Shown in pieces: positions 20,568-29,227 of a DNA stretch of 64,000 nucleotides. Every line of letters begins with the position of its first letter. The stretch's first letter is position 1. The stretch covers positions 10,301,314-10,365,313 of the forward strand of contig CM068828.1 of NCBI GenBank assembly GCA_028554795.2, read 5' to 3'. This DNA is from Sinohyriopsis cumingii (taxonomy: Eukaryota; Mollusca; Bivalvia; Unionida; Unionidae). Under the pieces are notes generated by a model, which made no database searches, was not told the DNA's origin, and saw only the letters and a list, made by a program, of their open reading frames with translations. A program made the translations under genes and the position numbers.

Positions 20568-23500
20568 ATGAAACGATCCCATTCATTCGAGAAGAAAGAA
20601 GAAGAAAGTAAGAGGCAGAAACGTGATCTATCGCCTCGTACCAGGGCTGAAATATTGACACAAATTCATGCCAGTGATTTTGAAGAGGACATGAGTGAAC
20701 CAGAATCCGAACCCTCTAAACCAAGTCCACCACCCTTTGTCAACCCTGAAAAGTACTATTCCATTCGAGAGACGGAAAAGCGCTCCTCTAGAAAATTTAG
20801 AACCACGGCTTACAAATACACGGTGAAGTTTAAAGATTTCAAGTCCGAAGTACCGTTAGAGAAAGCAGAAGGGTTCATCACCGGAGTGTGGGATTCTCTG
20901 CTCACTGCACTCAAGCGACAATGTCAACCCAAAGAAGACGATCGCTTGAGACTTTCCATACAACACGACGGTTTGAAATCCCCTGTTTGGATCGAGTTTA
21001 GCACCCCTGCAGAATTGACCGCTTCCAAAGTCATGGACAAGATTCAACACGTGCAACAATCTAATGACCAGTTTGACATCACCGATGGAAAAGCCACATT
21101 GGACATGACCCACGTCTCTCCTCCTCAAGGGACCGGACGCAAAAAGATGTTATTGGTGAACGACCTTCGCAGCATTAAGCGTAGCCTTGTCCAAATTCAC
21201 AATCCTCATGACCAGATGTGTTTAGCCCGTGCCATCGTGGTGGGACGAACCTATGCCAACAAGAACGACACGGTAGAATGGAAAAGAGACTGGGAGAACA
21301 TTCGACAATCGGACCGAGCCAAACAACGAAGTGAAGCAGAACTCCTGTTACGACAAGCTGGCATGTCCAAAGACACACCCTGTGGCATTCCTGAGATGCA
21401 AAAATTGCAAGATGCCCTAGCTCCACGATACACTTTGAAAGTGCACCCTCAAGAAGTGCGCGGGTCTCTGTTGTTTCGAGGGCAAGATTTTAAGGACGGA
21501 AAATACATTCATGTTTATCATCACGATGACCATTTCGATACCATTACCAGTATCACCGGATTCCTAGGATACGGTTATTACTGTGAGAAATGTGACCATG
21601 GTTATAATAATCGAGAGCAACACAAGCATTGTGGATCGAAATGCTCAGGATGTTTGGCCTCTTCACCCTGTCTGAGCGAAGAACCAGTGCCTTGTTCCAC
21701 TTGTCTGCGCACGTTTGTCAGCCCTACCTGTTACCAACAACATCTGAAAACGCAAGGTTCACAGCAGAAATGTGCTTGTCAACTCCTGAGATTGTGCCCT
21801 ACGTGTGGACAAGGCATACGTACCAATAGTACCAAGGCACACGTATGTTCAGGAAAAAAGAAATGTCACATTTGTCACCACATCGTGGACTTGGAACACC
21901 AATGTTACGTGCAAAAATACCAGCCCCCACCAGAGAAAGAGGACGGTCACAAGAAGAAAGGCAATTTCATCTTTTTCGATTTCGAATGCATGCAAGAGAC
22001 TGGCATTCACATTCCTAATTTCTGCGTGGCTCATCGAGCGTGCGAGAAGTGCATTCAAGAACCTATCTTCAGTCATTGCCCTCACTGCAGCAAGATTCCT
22101 GGAGGGCGTGAAAAAATCTTTCGGGGGCCAAACACGTTAGCCGATTTTGCCCAATGGGTCTTAGACCCCATCGACAAGACGTGGAGCCAAGAGGACATCG
22201 GACTTTACGGAGATTGTCATCGTCATGCCACGGTGATGGCTCACAATTTCTCCGGATACGATGGACAGTTTCTTTTGAGGTACTATACGGAACAAGGCAC
22301 CGAGCGTCCTAAAGTGACTTTGAACGGAGCCAAAATCATTTTCATGCAAGTGGGACAAGTACAGTTTAAAGATTCGATGAGCTATTTGGCCATGCCTTTG
22401 AGTCGAATGCCTAAAACGTTTGGAATGACAGAAATGGCTAAAGGGTACTTTCCACACTTTTTCAATACGGAAGCCAATCAACATGCCGTTCTACCCCATT
22501 TGCCTGAGGCTCACTATTACGACCCCAACAACATGCGTACCGAACAACGAGAAGCTTTCTACGCTTGGTACCAGATTCACGCCTCGGACCCTTTCGACTT
22601 TCAGGAAGAAATGCTAAAGTATTGTCGTTCCGACGTGGACATTTTACGGCGTTGCTGTGGAAAATTTCGAGAACTGTTCATGGAACACGGAGGGGTCGAT
22701 CCTTTGAAAGAAGCTTGCACCATTGCCAAAGCGTGTTCCTTAGTGTACCGCCAACGATTCATGCCTGAAAATACCGTGGCTGTCATCAGTCCTCAAACGA
22801 CCCACTATGTCAAGCGTCAATACTCGGTCAAAGCCCTACGTTGGTTACATTACTTGTGCGACAAGGAAGACAAGTGGATTCAGCATGCCCGCAACGGAGG
22901 GGGTGAAAAGACCATCGGAACGTATTCGGTCGATGGCTGGGACTTAGAAAACCCCAAGATCGTGTACGAGTTTAACGGTTGCTTATTTCACGGATGTCCC
23001 GTTTGTTATCCTGACCGTGGCACTAAAAATCAGTTTTTGCAACGAACCATGGAAGACTTGTACCAGGACACTTGTCAGCGACGCCTAAAGTTAGAACAGC
23101 AAGGATACCAAGTGGTGGAAATGTGGGAACACGAGTACGATCACCGTATGAAAACCGATCCCGAGTTTAAACGCCTCGTGGAAAGTTACCAGTTCATGGA
23201 CCCGCTAAACCCGAGGGATAGTTTGTACGGAGGAAGGACCAATGCCACCTGTTTGCTGTACCAAGCCGACGAAGAGAACGGAGAAGAAATCAAATACTTG
23301 GACGTGTGTTCGCTGTATCCCTACGTGTGCAAATATTGTCGCTTTCCTGTAGGGCACCCGCAATTGTTCACGGAACACATCGACCTGGTCAACATTCGAC
23401 AATACGAAGGCTTGATCAAGTGTAAAGTTTTGCCTCCCACGAACCTATACCATCCCGTCTTACCTCACCATTGTCAAGGCAAACTGATGTTTCCCTTGTG

Positions 23501-24629
23501 CCGTACTTGTGCCGAAACGTGCAACCAAGACCAGCCTTGTCATCACAGCCAGGAAGAACGGGCCTTGACCGGAACCTGGGTCAGCGTAGAATTGTTCAAA
23601 GCTCTGGACATGGGATACCAACTGTTAGAAGTGTACGAAATTTGCCACTTTCCCAAGACACAACAATACCACAAGGGTGACCCCACTCAGAAAGGCATTT
23701 TCGCAGACTACGTGGATGCCTTTTTGAAACTGAAGCAAGAAGCCAGTGGCTATCCTTCCTGGTGTCACACTCCCGAAGACCAAATACAATTCAAAGAGAA
23801 ATACTACGAACAAGAAGGCATCACTTTAGACCACATCGAGAAAAACGAAGGCAGGCGATCGTTTGCCAAAGTGATGTTAAATTGCTTGTGGGGTAAAATG
23901 GCACAACGCCCGTGTTTACCCAAGACGGAATATTTGACAGAACCTTCCCGCTACTTTCAGATGATTCACGACAAAACCAAATTCATGAAACACGTGGACA
24001 TCGTTCGCGAGGATTTGATCTTAGTCAATTACGAAGAAGATCTGGACTTTGTACAAGACGACCCCTTTGGAAATGTCATCATTGCGGCTTACGTGACAGC
24101 CCATGCTCGCTTAAAATTGTACGAAGCTTTAGAACTGTTAGAAGAACGCGTCCTGTACTTTGACACGGACAGTTGCATTTACATCCATCACCCGATTCAA
24201 CATCACCCTGACATCGAAGGAGACCGTTTAGGAGCCTGGACAGACGAGCATCCCGACGACAAGATTCTAAGTTTCGTCAGTGGCGGTCCCAAAAATTACG
24301 GCTACGAATACCGGGACAAACAAGGAGAAGTGCACACGACGTGCAAAGTGAAAGGACTGACTCTGAATTATCGTACCAGTCGAGTGGTCAACTTTGGGGT
24401 ATTGAAAGAAGCCTTGCAATCGGAAGAGGATGGAAACTTTAAAGTGACCACCTATCAACCGAACAAGATTGTACGTTTACCCACTCACCACATCGTCAGT
24501 CGACCCTTGGAAAAAGTCTATCAAATCGTGTACCAGAAGCGAGTGCGACTTCCCAATCACTTTACGTTACCGTACGGTCACGTCGGTATTGGTCTGTATA
24601 TAAAAAGGAACCCTAGACAAGATCGATAG
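20568..24629 (+). CDS. polB: Protein-primed family B DNA polymerase
   Basis: A 1353-aa polymerase that would replicate the linear element from a terminal-protein primer. An N-terminal region of about 330 residues is followed by a cysteine/histidine-rich zinc-binding region (about 339-458). The exonuclease motifs are FDFE (D471, E473), HNFSGYD (N560, D565) and YCRSD (Y685, D689). The polymerase motifs are DVCSLYP (D912-P918), KVMLNCLWG (K1101-G1109) and YFDTD (Y1197-D1201). Between exonuclease and polymerase, residues 801-811 (EFNGCLFHGCP) resemble the core of a Vsr-type endonuclease fold, as in other Polinton polymerases. All catalytic residues are present. The older copy has the same N-terminal start. 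Confidence 0.95.
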   Translation: MKRSHSFEKKEEESKRQKRDLSPRTRAEILTQIHASDFEEDMSEPESEPSKPSPPPFVNPEKYYSIRETEKRSSRKFRTTAYKYTVKFKDFKSEVPLEKAEGFITGVWDSLLTALKRQCQPKEDDRLRLSIQHDGLKSPVWIEFSTPAELTASKVMDKIQHVQQSNDQFDITDGKATLDMTHVSPPQGTGRKKMLLVNDLRSIKRSLVQIHNPHDQMCLARAIVVGRTYANKNDTVEWKRDWENIRQSDRAKQRSEAELLLRQAGMSKDTPCGIPEMQKLQDALAPRYTLKVHPQEVRGSLLFRGQDFKDGKYIHVYHHDDHFDTITSITGFLGYGYYCEKCDHGYNNREQHKHCGSKCSGCLASSPCLSEEPVPCSTCLRTFVSPTCYQQHLKTQGSQQKCACQLLRLCPTCGQGIRTNSTKAHVCSGKKKCHICHHIVDLEHQCYVQKYQPPPEKEDGHKKKGNFIFFDFECMQETGIHIPNFCVAHRACEKCIQEPIFSHCPHCSKIPGGREKIFRGPNTLADFAQWVLDPIDKTWSQEDIGLYGDCHRHATVMAHNFSGYDGQFLLRYYTEQGTERPKVTLNGAKIIFMQVGQVQFKDSMSYLAMPLSRMPKTFGMTEMAKGYFPHFFNTEANQHAVLPHLPEAHYYDPNNMRTEQREAFYAWYQIHASDPFDFQEEMLKYCRSDVDILRRCCGKFRELFMEHGGVDPLKEACTIAKACSLVYRQRFMPENTVAVISPQTTHYVKRQYSVKALRWLHYLCDKEDKWIQHARNGGGEKTIGTYSVDGWDLENPKIVYEFNGCLFHGCPVCYPDRGTKNQFLQRTMEDLYQDTCQRRLKLEQQGYQVVEMWEHEYDHRMKTDPEFKRLVESYQFMDPLNPRDSLYGGRTNATCLLYQADEENGEEIKYLDVCSLYPYVCKYCRFPVGHPQLFTEHIDLVNIRQYEGLIKCKVLPPTNLYHPVLPHHCQGKLMFPLCRTCAETCNQDQPCHHSQEERALTGTWVSVELFKALDMGYQLLEVYEICHFPKTQQYHKGDPTQKGIFADYVDAFLKLKQEASGYPSWCHTPEDQIQFKEKYYEQEGITLDHIEKNEGRRSFAKVMLNCLWGKMAQRPCLPKTEYLTEPSRYFQMIHDKTKFMKHVDIVREDLILVNYEEDLDFVQDDPFGNVIIAAYVTAHARLKLYEALELLEERVLYFDTDSCIYIHHPIQHHPDIEGDRLGAWTDEHPDDKILSFVSGGPKNYGYEYRDKQGEVHTTCKVKGLTLNYRTSRVVNFGVLKEALQSEEDGNFKVTTYQPNKIVRLPTHHIVSRPLEKVYQIVYQKRVRLPNHFTLPYGHVGIGLYIKRNPRQDR
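24597..24606 (+). promoter_or_regulatory. TATA box of the BIR gene, inside the polymerase 3' end
   Basis: TATATAAAAA lies 56 nt before the ATG of the next gene and within the last codons of the polymerase ORF. Confidence 0.55.
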
Positions 24630-24661
24630 TTCATTGTGACTACCAAGACCGAGCAAACAAG

Positions 24662-25405
24662 ATGAATACTTTGAAAGAGACATCGTTCCAGTTTGGGGAT
24701 TGTAAAAAAGTTGTATCTTCCTCTAGTGTGACTAATATTGGATGGATAAGACCCAGGCATTGCGACGGAAAATGTCCGGAAGGAAACTGCGATTGTCCAT
24801 GTGGTTACCATTGTAATTGCGTCACGGAGTTTGCAGACGAGTGCGATTGTGAGCCTTGCGATGGATACGATGCTGTACGTTGTGACCTGAGCGATGCCGT
24901 AAAGCATCATGGGAACTTTAGTGCCCCTACCCCTATCATGGAAAGTGATGCTGTGCGTGTCAAACCTGTCGGATGCGAAAGTGATGCCGCTCGTCCTCTT
25001 GGACATTTTACTGGGTTTCGTTTTAAAGGGGAATGTTCACCTTCACGTCTACCCCCCTACGGATGTCATCCAGCCTTGAGCAAACTCCTACCCATGTCAC
25101 TCAACCCTCATCGAAACGAACCTGTGAAAAACGAATATTCGTTTCCTGTGCGTTTGTCGGAATACTGCGACTTTGAAAATCGTCTTCAATCGTTCAAAGG
25201 AAAATGGCCAAAGTATCTGGGAGGACCGACCCCCGAAGAATTAGCCAGAGCCGGATTTTTCTACTTGGGCGAAGGAGATAAAGTCAGGTGCTTCAGTTGC
25301 GATGTGACACTTCACCACTGGGAACCGCAAGATTCGGCCTACGTAGAACATGCTCGATGGTCACCGAATTGTCATTACTTACCCTTAGTGGGACCGAGAC
25401 ATTGA
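24662..25405 (+). CDS. BIR-domain (IAP-like) protein
   Basis: A 247-aa protein. The C-terminal 75 residues form a BIR domain (baculovirus IAP repeat): RLQSFKGKW, AGFFYLGEGDKVRCFSC, then C210 and C213, H230 and C237 in CX2CX16HX6C spacing. BIR domains bind zinc and, in IAP proteins, caspases or IAP antagonists, so suppression of host cell death is the likely role; that is inference. No RING or CARD follows. The N-terminal third has a cysteine-rich cluster (CDGKCPEGNCDCPCG) of unknown function. It may be a captured host gene, and it sits between the polymerase and the F-box-like pair. Confidence 0.85.
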   Translation: MNTLKETSFQFGDCKKVVSSSSVTNIGWIRPRHCDGKCPEGNCDCPCGYHCNCVTEFADECDCEPCDGYDAVRCDLSDAVKHHGNFSAPTPIMESDAVRVKPVGCESDAARPLGHFTGFRFKGECSPSRLPPYGCHPALSKLLPMSLNPHRNEPVKNEYSFPVRLSEYCDFENRLQSFKGKWPKYLGGPTPEELARAGFFYLGEGDKVRCFSCDVTLHHWEPQDSAYVEHARWSPNCHYLPLVGPRH

Positions 25406-25433
25406 AGTAACTTCTTACCATAATAATCTGTTC

Positions 25434-25889
25434 ATGGATACTTTACAAGAGAACATTCGTGCTTTGCCTGTGGAGTTGAGAGAACGCATTTACCGAGAGC
25501 TGGTCAAAATACAAGTGAAACGTAAAGAACAATTGCATCCGTTACGTCACCGGTGTTTGAACCACTGGTACCTGAAGGCTATACAAGGATTGATTCAATT
25601 GAAAGTGTTCCATCGGACAGACATTGATCAACGATCCTCTAGTTTTAAAAAGGATTGGTTTGGTATGGACGATTCTACCTACATCATTGTAAACGTACTG
25701 CATCGAATTCCAGAGGAAGAGTTAACGAATTACCAACATCTTGAACACAATGTCAACTTAGTGAAAGAGGAAACTTCTGAACGAATTGTAATGTGTAGAT
25801 TAGTGACTCAACGATTTAAATTTGACACTGAAGTGAAACCATGTTTGTGCAAAGAGTACATTTCTTGTGTCAGACCAAAGAGGATTTAG
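25434..25889 (+). CDS. F-box-like protein, paralogue 1
   Basis: A 151-aa protein. The N-terminus (IRALPVELRERIYRELVK) resembles an F-box core (LPxELxxxIxxxL), which would recruit SKP1/Cullin ubiquitin ligases; this is a motif-level inference. The remainder (tryptophan, tyrosine and charged residues) has no recognised family. It starts at the first ATG, 28 bp after the BIR stop. It is a tandem paralogue of the next gene: the first ~150 nt are almost identical and the remainder diverges sharply. Confidence 0.6.
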   Translation: MDTLQENIRALPVELRERIYRELVKIQVKRKEQLHPLRHRCLNHWYLKAIQGLIQLKVFHRTDIDQRSSSFKKDWFGMDDSTYIIVNVLHRIPEEELTNYQHLEHNVNLVKEETSERIVMCRLVTQRFKFDTEVKPCLCKEYISCVRPKRI

Positions 25890-25901
25890 TATGACCTATT
25901 C

Positions 25902-26420
25902 ATGGATACTTTGCTAGAGAACATTCGTGCTTTGCCTGTGGAGTTGAGAGAACGCATTTACCGAGAGCTGGTGAAAATACAAGTGAAACGTAAAGAACAA
26001 TTGCATCCGTTACGTCACCAGATCTTTAACCACTGGTACCTGAATGGTATAAGAGAACTGATTCGTCAGAAATTGTTTCAGTGGTCAGACCTTGTTCAAC
26101 ACTTTGAGTTAGTGAATGATCGAAATGTTCATTATTTTGGTTACTTCGAGATTCACCTACAGCAATACATTGAGGAAGACAAGTTAAAGGATTATCAACA
26201 TATTTTACGTGGAATCTACTTAGAGGAAGAGGAAACTTCTAAACGAACTCTGAAGTTTCGGTTACAGTATGCAAGATTTAGATTCCCTACTGGAGAACGA
26301 AGATCTCTGGCTAGAAAGTACGTGTATTGTTTCCGAAACAAAGAGACTATAAAAACAGGCTGCCATGCCACGACTTATGTCACATGTCATCCAACAGATT
26401 CCGTGGAAGGAACTCAATGA
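25902..26420 (+). CDS. F-box-like protein, paralogue 2
   Basis: A 172-aa protein. Residues 1-45 are nearly identical to paralogue 1 (one leucine for glutamine near the start), then the sequences diverge, keeping spaced tyrosine/histidine and EETS motifs. It begins only 12 nt after the paralogue 1 stop. The last part overlaps the start of the next small ORF in another frame, and a TATAAAAAC (26348-26356) lies within its 3' end. Substrate and role are unknown. Confidence 0.6.
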   Translation: MDTLLENIRALPVELRERIYRELVKIQVKRKEQLHPLRHQIFNHWYLNGIRELIRQKLFQWSDLVQHFELVNDRNVHYFGYFEIHLQQYIEEDKLKDYQHILRGIYLEEEETSKRTLKFRLQYARFRFPTGERRSLARKYVYCFRNKETIKTGCHATTYVTCHPTDSVEGTQ

Positions 26421-26589
26421 CCATATTCAAACCGTGGATCATTACCATCGATTATTACAAGAACTGTATCCATTCAATTTGGGACGACAAGTGGTGTGTG
26501 TCTTAGTGACTTGTTTTTTGGGATTTCGTTTACCAGCCGATTCTTTGTGGACTCTTTACGATCAGTACTTACCACCTCCATGGCCTTAA
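26377..26589 (+). CDS. Small protein with a hydrophobic segment
   Basis: A short frame from an ATG at 26377 (26365 is also possible) reads HVIQQIPWKELNDHIQTVD, then RQVVCVLVTCFLGFRL. The start is about 20-30 nt after a TATAAAAAC. The hydrophobic block could be a membrane helix. It overlaps both neighbours in different frames, so it may be spurious. Confidence 0.4.
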   Translation: MSHVIQQIPWKELNDHIQTVDHYHRLLQELYPFNLGRQVVCVLVTCFLGFRLPADSLWTLYDQYLPPPWP

Positions 26590-27090
26590 ATGGTCACGAA
26601 AAACTCCTTTTGCTCAAAGCCTTGCGTTTTCATCTGGATACTTCTCGACCTCTACGGGAAAAAAAGATTCGTCAACTTTTAGCGACCCAAGACGTGTATG
26701 ACGATGTGTGTGTAGCTTGTGACTTACATCCCCATTGGACAGATGTCCGTGCCTGGAAAGAATGGGATTTTGAGGCTTGGACCCAAGAAGTGGCCCAGTA
26801 TGCACGAGAGTTGTTCAAGGAAAAAAGTTACTTTTCAACCCGTGTTAGTGACGGTGCCAGAAGAACCCGTCACCCAGGACAGGACTGTCGTGGACAGACC
26901 TGAAAGACCCTTTTGGGAGGACACTTGTGTGACCTTACCCCCTGTTGAACTGGTTAGAACATTACCCAAAAGATGTGATTGTTGTACAGACACTTGTGTT
27001 TATTCCACGTTCATCGTTATCATGTGCCTTTTATCCTTGTACTTAAGCCTTTGGCTTTTATGTATTTTTGTCTTTCGTATTCATGTTTGA
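26582..27090 (+). pseudogene. Membrane-anchored protein apparently split by a frameshift in an A6 run
   Basis: Frame 1 (ATG 26582, ALNGHEKLLLLKAL...) is protein-like to about 26820 (AWTQEVAQYARELFKE), then becomes arginine/glycine-rich nonsense. The next frame over becomes protein-like exactly there (KVTFQPVLVTVPEEPVTQD), has a CDCCTDTC cluster and ends in a strong membrane helix (VIMCLLSLYLSLWLLCIFVF) before the stop at 27088-27090. The run AAAAAA (26821-26826) is the likely indel site. It is either a recently broken gene, an assembly error or a +1 frameshift signal. Function unknown. Confidence 0.5.
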
Positions 27091-27124
27091 TAAAAAAACA
27101 TTCAATAAACGTGTTCTGAAAAAG

Positions 27125-27132
27125 TATATAAA
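27125..27132 (+). promoter_or_regulatory. TATA box of the packaging ATPase gene
   Basis: TATATAAA lies 47-54 nt before the chosen ATG at 27179. Because of it, the upstream ATG-like start at 27068 is unlikely to be in the mRNA. Confidence 0.6.
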
Positions 27133-27178
27133 CTCTTGTCTTGTTTGTTTTCGTGTCACAAGTGACATTTCTCACACC

Positions 27179-27934
27179 ATGGCTACCTCTGCTGTCTCTG
27201 CTCCCTCTTCCTCTACTGTCAAAGTCATCGACGAACACTTAGATCGTGCCAGTTGGGAGGCTTTGTATCTTCGCCATCCCTTTAACATGCTCATTGCTGG
27301 ACCTAGCGGTTCAGGCAAAACCGAATTCGTCAAACGTTTGATCGAACATAAACATCATTTGATCGATCGACCCCCTCAACGGATCGTGTGGTGTTACAAA
27401 GAGTGGCAATCGGCGTACAGCCTCTTGCGAGAAAGTCAAGGCGATTCCATCGTGTTTGTGGAAGGCATTCCTAAAGAAGACGACGGCATCGTCTCTGACT
27501 CCCGTCAAACCCATTTGGTCATTTTCGACGACATGTTAGGAGAAGACGAAGAAGAAATTAAATTGTGGTTCACGCGCAAAGGGCATCACCGTAATGCCAG
27601 TGTCATTTACATCACCCAAAATTTGTTTCAACAAAGTAAAGCCCATCGCACCATCAGTCTCAATGCGCATTACGTGGTCTTGTTTAAAAGCCCTCGAGAT
27701 AAATCGCAAGTGCAAGTCTTAGCCAAACAGTTAGGAACGCCTTGGCTGACTCAGGCGTACGACGATGCCACTCAAACGCCACACGCCTATTTACTCGTCG
27801 ATTTGAAACCTACGACCCCCGAGGATTTGCGATTTCGTACCCACTTGTTTCACCACTGGTGCCAAGACGGAGGGCCTGTCCTGTACACGTCTCCGTCCTC
27901 GACTTCATTTCACTCCCCATCAAAAAATCTATAA
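27179..27934 (+). CDS. FtsK/HerA-type genome-packaging ATPase
   Basis: A 251-aa P-loop ATPase. The Walker A motif is GPSGSGKT (41-48) and Walker B is LVIFDD (113-118). These are followed by a conserved YITQNLFQQ region (sensor/arginine-finger area) and a C-terminal segment with HHWCQDG. This is the A32-like family shared by Polintons, virophages and NCLDV, which pumps DNA into capsids. The start at 27179 (MATSAVSAPSSS) is preferred because of the TATA box. The stop codon is overlapped by the TATA box of the next gene. Confidence 0.9.
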   Translation: MATSAVSAPSSSTVKVIDEHLDRASWEALYLRHPFNMLIAGPSGSGKTEFVKRLIEHKHHLIDRPPQRIVWCYKEWQSAYSLLRESQGDSIVFVEGIPKEDDGIVSDSRQTHLVIFDDMLGEDEEEIKLWFTRKGHHRNASVIYITQNLFQQSKAHRTISLNAHYVVLFKSPRDKSQVQVLAKQLGTPWLTQAYDDATQTPHAYLLVDLKPTTPEDLRFRTHLFHHWCQDGGPVLYTSPSSTSFHSPSKNL

Positions 27935-27937
27935 AAA
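27930..27937 (+). promoter_or_regulatory. TATA box overlapping the ATPase stop codon
   Basis: TATAAAAA spans the ATPase stop (27932-27934) and lies about 40 nt before the ATG of the lysine-rich core protein gene. Confidence 0.55.
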
Positions 27938-27975
27938 CCTCAGACCCTTTTTCGTCTGTCTCACACAGTGTGAAC

Positions 27976-28932
27976 ATGACGTCCCTTCAGTCGCATCTTC
28001 CCGTCAAATTGATTCGTGCCTTGTATGGCATCAGTCGAGAAAAAAATCCACAAACACGAGCCCGTGTCTTAGAAGCTAGTCTCAAAGAAGTCTTACGATG
28101 GTTCACGGTGACGGCACGTCAATTACTCCAAGGAATCATTCAGATTCCTCATCAAACCCAACGCTTTTTCGATCGAAACAAAGTCGCTTTGGTCCAACTG
28201 GCCGATCCCCGCATCGACACTCAAACCAAAAAACAAATCATTTTGAAACCTGGAGGGAGCGGTACTCTAGGAGGGGTCATCATTCGCTCACTCTTAAGAT
28301 GGGATCCTAATGCCCCCAAAGTTATCCCCAAGACAAAAGTCCAACGAAGCCCCAAGAAGAAAAAGAAAAAGACCAGGTCCCCAAGAAGAATAACTTCTCC
28401 AGTGGCAGGACCCTCCTCTTACCAGACACCACCACCCCGGAAAAAGAAAAGAAGCCCCCAGAAAAAGAAACAGAGAAAAAGTCCCCAGAAAAAGAAAAGT
28501 CCACAGAAGAAAACTAGTCGCAAGAGAGGCACTTCGGCCAGGACGCAACCTTACACTCGCAAACCACGACCTGCCACGGCAGTGACTGCGTCTCCGGCAT
28601 CCTCACGTTCATCCACTTCTCCGTTGATGACACCCAGAACTGAAGAGTACTTGGAGACGTTGATCACACCAAGAACATCTCCGTTGATGACCCCCAAAAG
28701 AACTTCCCCAGTGGCAGGACCCTCCAATTTAGTGGCAGTGGCTGCTGCTCACAAAGTACCTTCTCCCAAAATCAAAGTCCAAGAAAGATCGGGCATGTTA
28801 CAAAGTTTACTGGATTTGTCCAAGCAAGAACTGGCTCGATTTAGTCCGTTGCGTACCCCTGCACGACGTGTCATGCCTGTCCTCAAACTGATAAAACGTA
28901 AAGACAATCAGTGGCGACGCGTTCCAGTATAA
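27976..28932 (+). CDS. Lysine-rich, histone H1-like virion core protein
   Basis: A 318-aa protein from ATG 27976. The upstream open frame to 27742 overlaps the ATPase and precedes the TATA box. The N-terminal part (VKLIRALYGISREK, then LKPGGSGTLGGVIIRSLLR) resembles a short conserved domain seen in Polinton core proteins. The C-terminal two-thirds are repeats of SPKKKK/PQKKK type with serine/threonine/proline, as in histone H1 or virion condensing proteins. Condensing the packaged DNA is the likely role; that is inference. The gene is followed immediately by other basic small genes. Confidence 0.7.
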   Translation: MTSLQSHLPVKLIRALYGISREKNPQTRARVLEASLKEVLRWFTVTARQLLQGIIQIPHQTQRFFDRNKVALVQLADPRIDTQTKKQIILKPGGSGTLGGVIIRSLLRWDPNAPKVIPKTKVQRSPKKKKKKTRSPRRITSPVAGPSSYQTPPPRKKKRSPQKKKQRKSPQKKKSPQKKTSRKRGTSARTQPYTRKPRPATAVTASPASSRSSTSPLMTPRTEEYLETLITPRTSPLMTPKRTSPVAGPSNLVAVAAAHKVPSPKIKVQERSGMLQSLLDLSKQELARFSPLRTPARRVMPVLKLIKRKDNQWRRVPV

Positions 28933-28936
28933 AAAG
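28928..28936 (+). promoter_or_regulatory. TATA box overlapping the core protein stop codon
   Basis: TATAAAAAG spans the stop (28930-28932), 43-51 nt before the ATG at 28979. Confidence 0.5.
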
Positions 28937-28978
28937 AGCCTGTGACCAAGTCGGGGTATCAGTGAACTTGTAAAAAAG

Positions 28979-29167
28979 ATGTCACCTCCAAGAAGCCACA
29001 AAAGAAAGAGACAAAGGCAGACGCGTCATCCGACAAAGCGCTTAGCCAAGCATCGACATTACCCTAAGAAAAGACACAGTCGTTCCAAGAAAAAGAGGCG
29101 TCAACAAAGGGGAGGATTCCTTGGTGATTTTGGGAAAAACATTGTCACCTTTATGACAAAGCGATAG
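28979..29167 (+). CDS. Small highly basic core peptide (adenovirus pX/mu-like)
   Basis: A 62-aa protein: arginine/lysine/histidine-rich body (HKRKRQRQTRHPTKRLAKHR) with a QQRGGFLGDFG tail. Small basic precursor peptides of this kind are known in adenoviruses and adintoviruses as core proteins (pX/mu). The match is by composition and the GG motif, so it is inferred. Confidence 0.6.
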   Translation: MSPPRSHKRKRQRQTRHPTKRLAKHRHYPKKRHSRSKKKRRQQRGGFLGDFGKNIVTFMTKR

Positions 29168-29227
29168 TCCCAAAAAAAAGATAAAAGGGTGTGGGTTAAG
29201 TCATCGACGTTAGTGTCTGTTCGGTGA

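Noticed and set aside
26719..27090. A separate gene starting at ATG 26719
   Set aside because: Its first ~35 codons are the off-frame shadow of a better protein frame; only the part after the A6 run looks real.
27068..27178. An N-terminal extension of the ATPase
   Set aside because: A TATA box at 27125 lies within it and the 251-aa form has the usual length.
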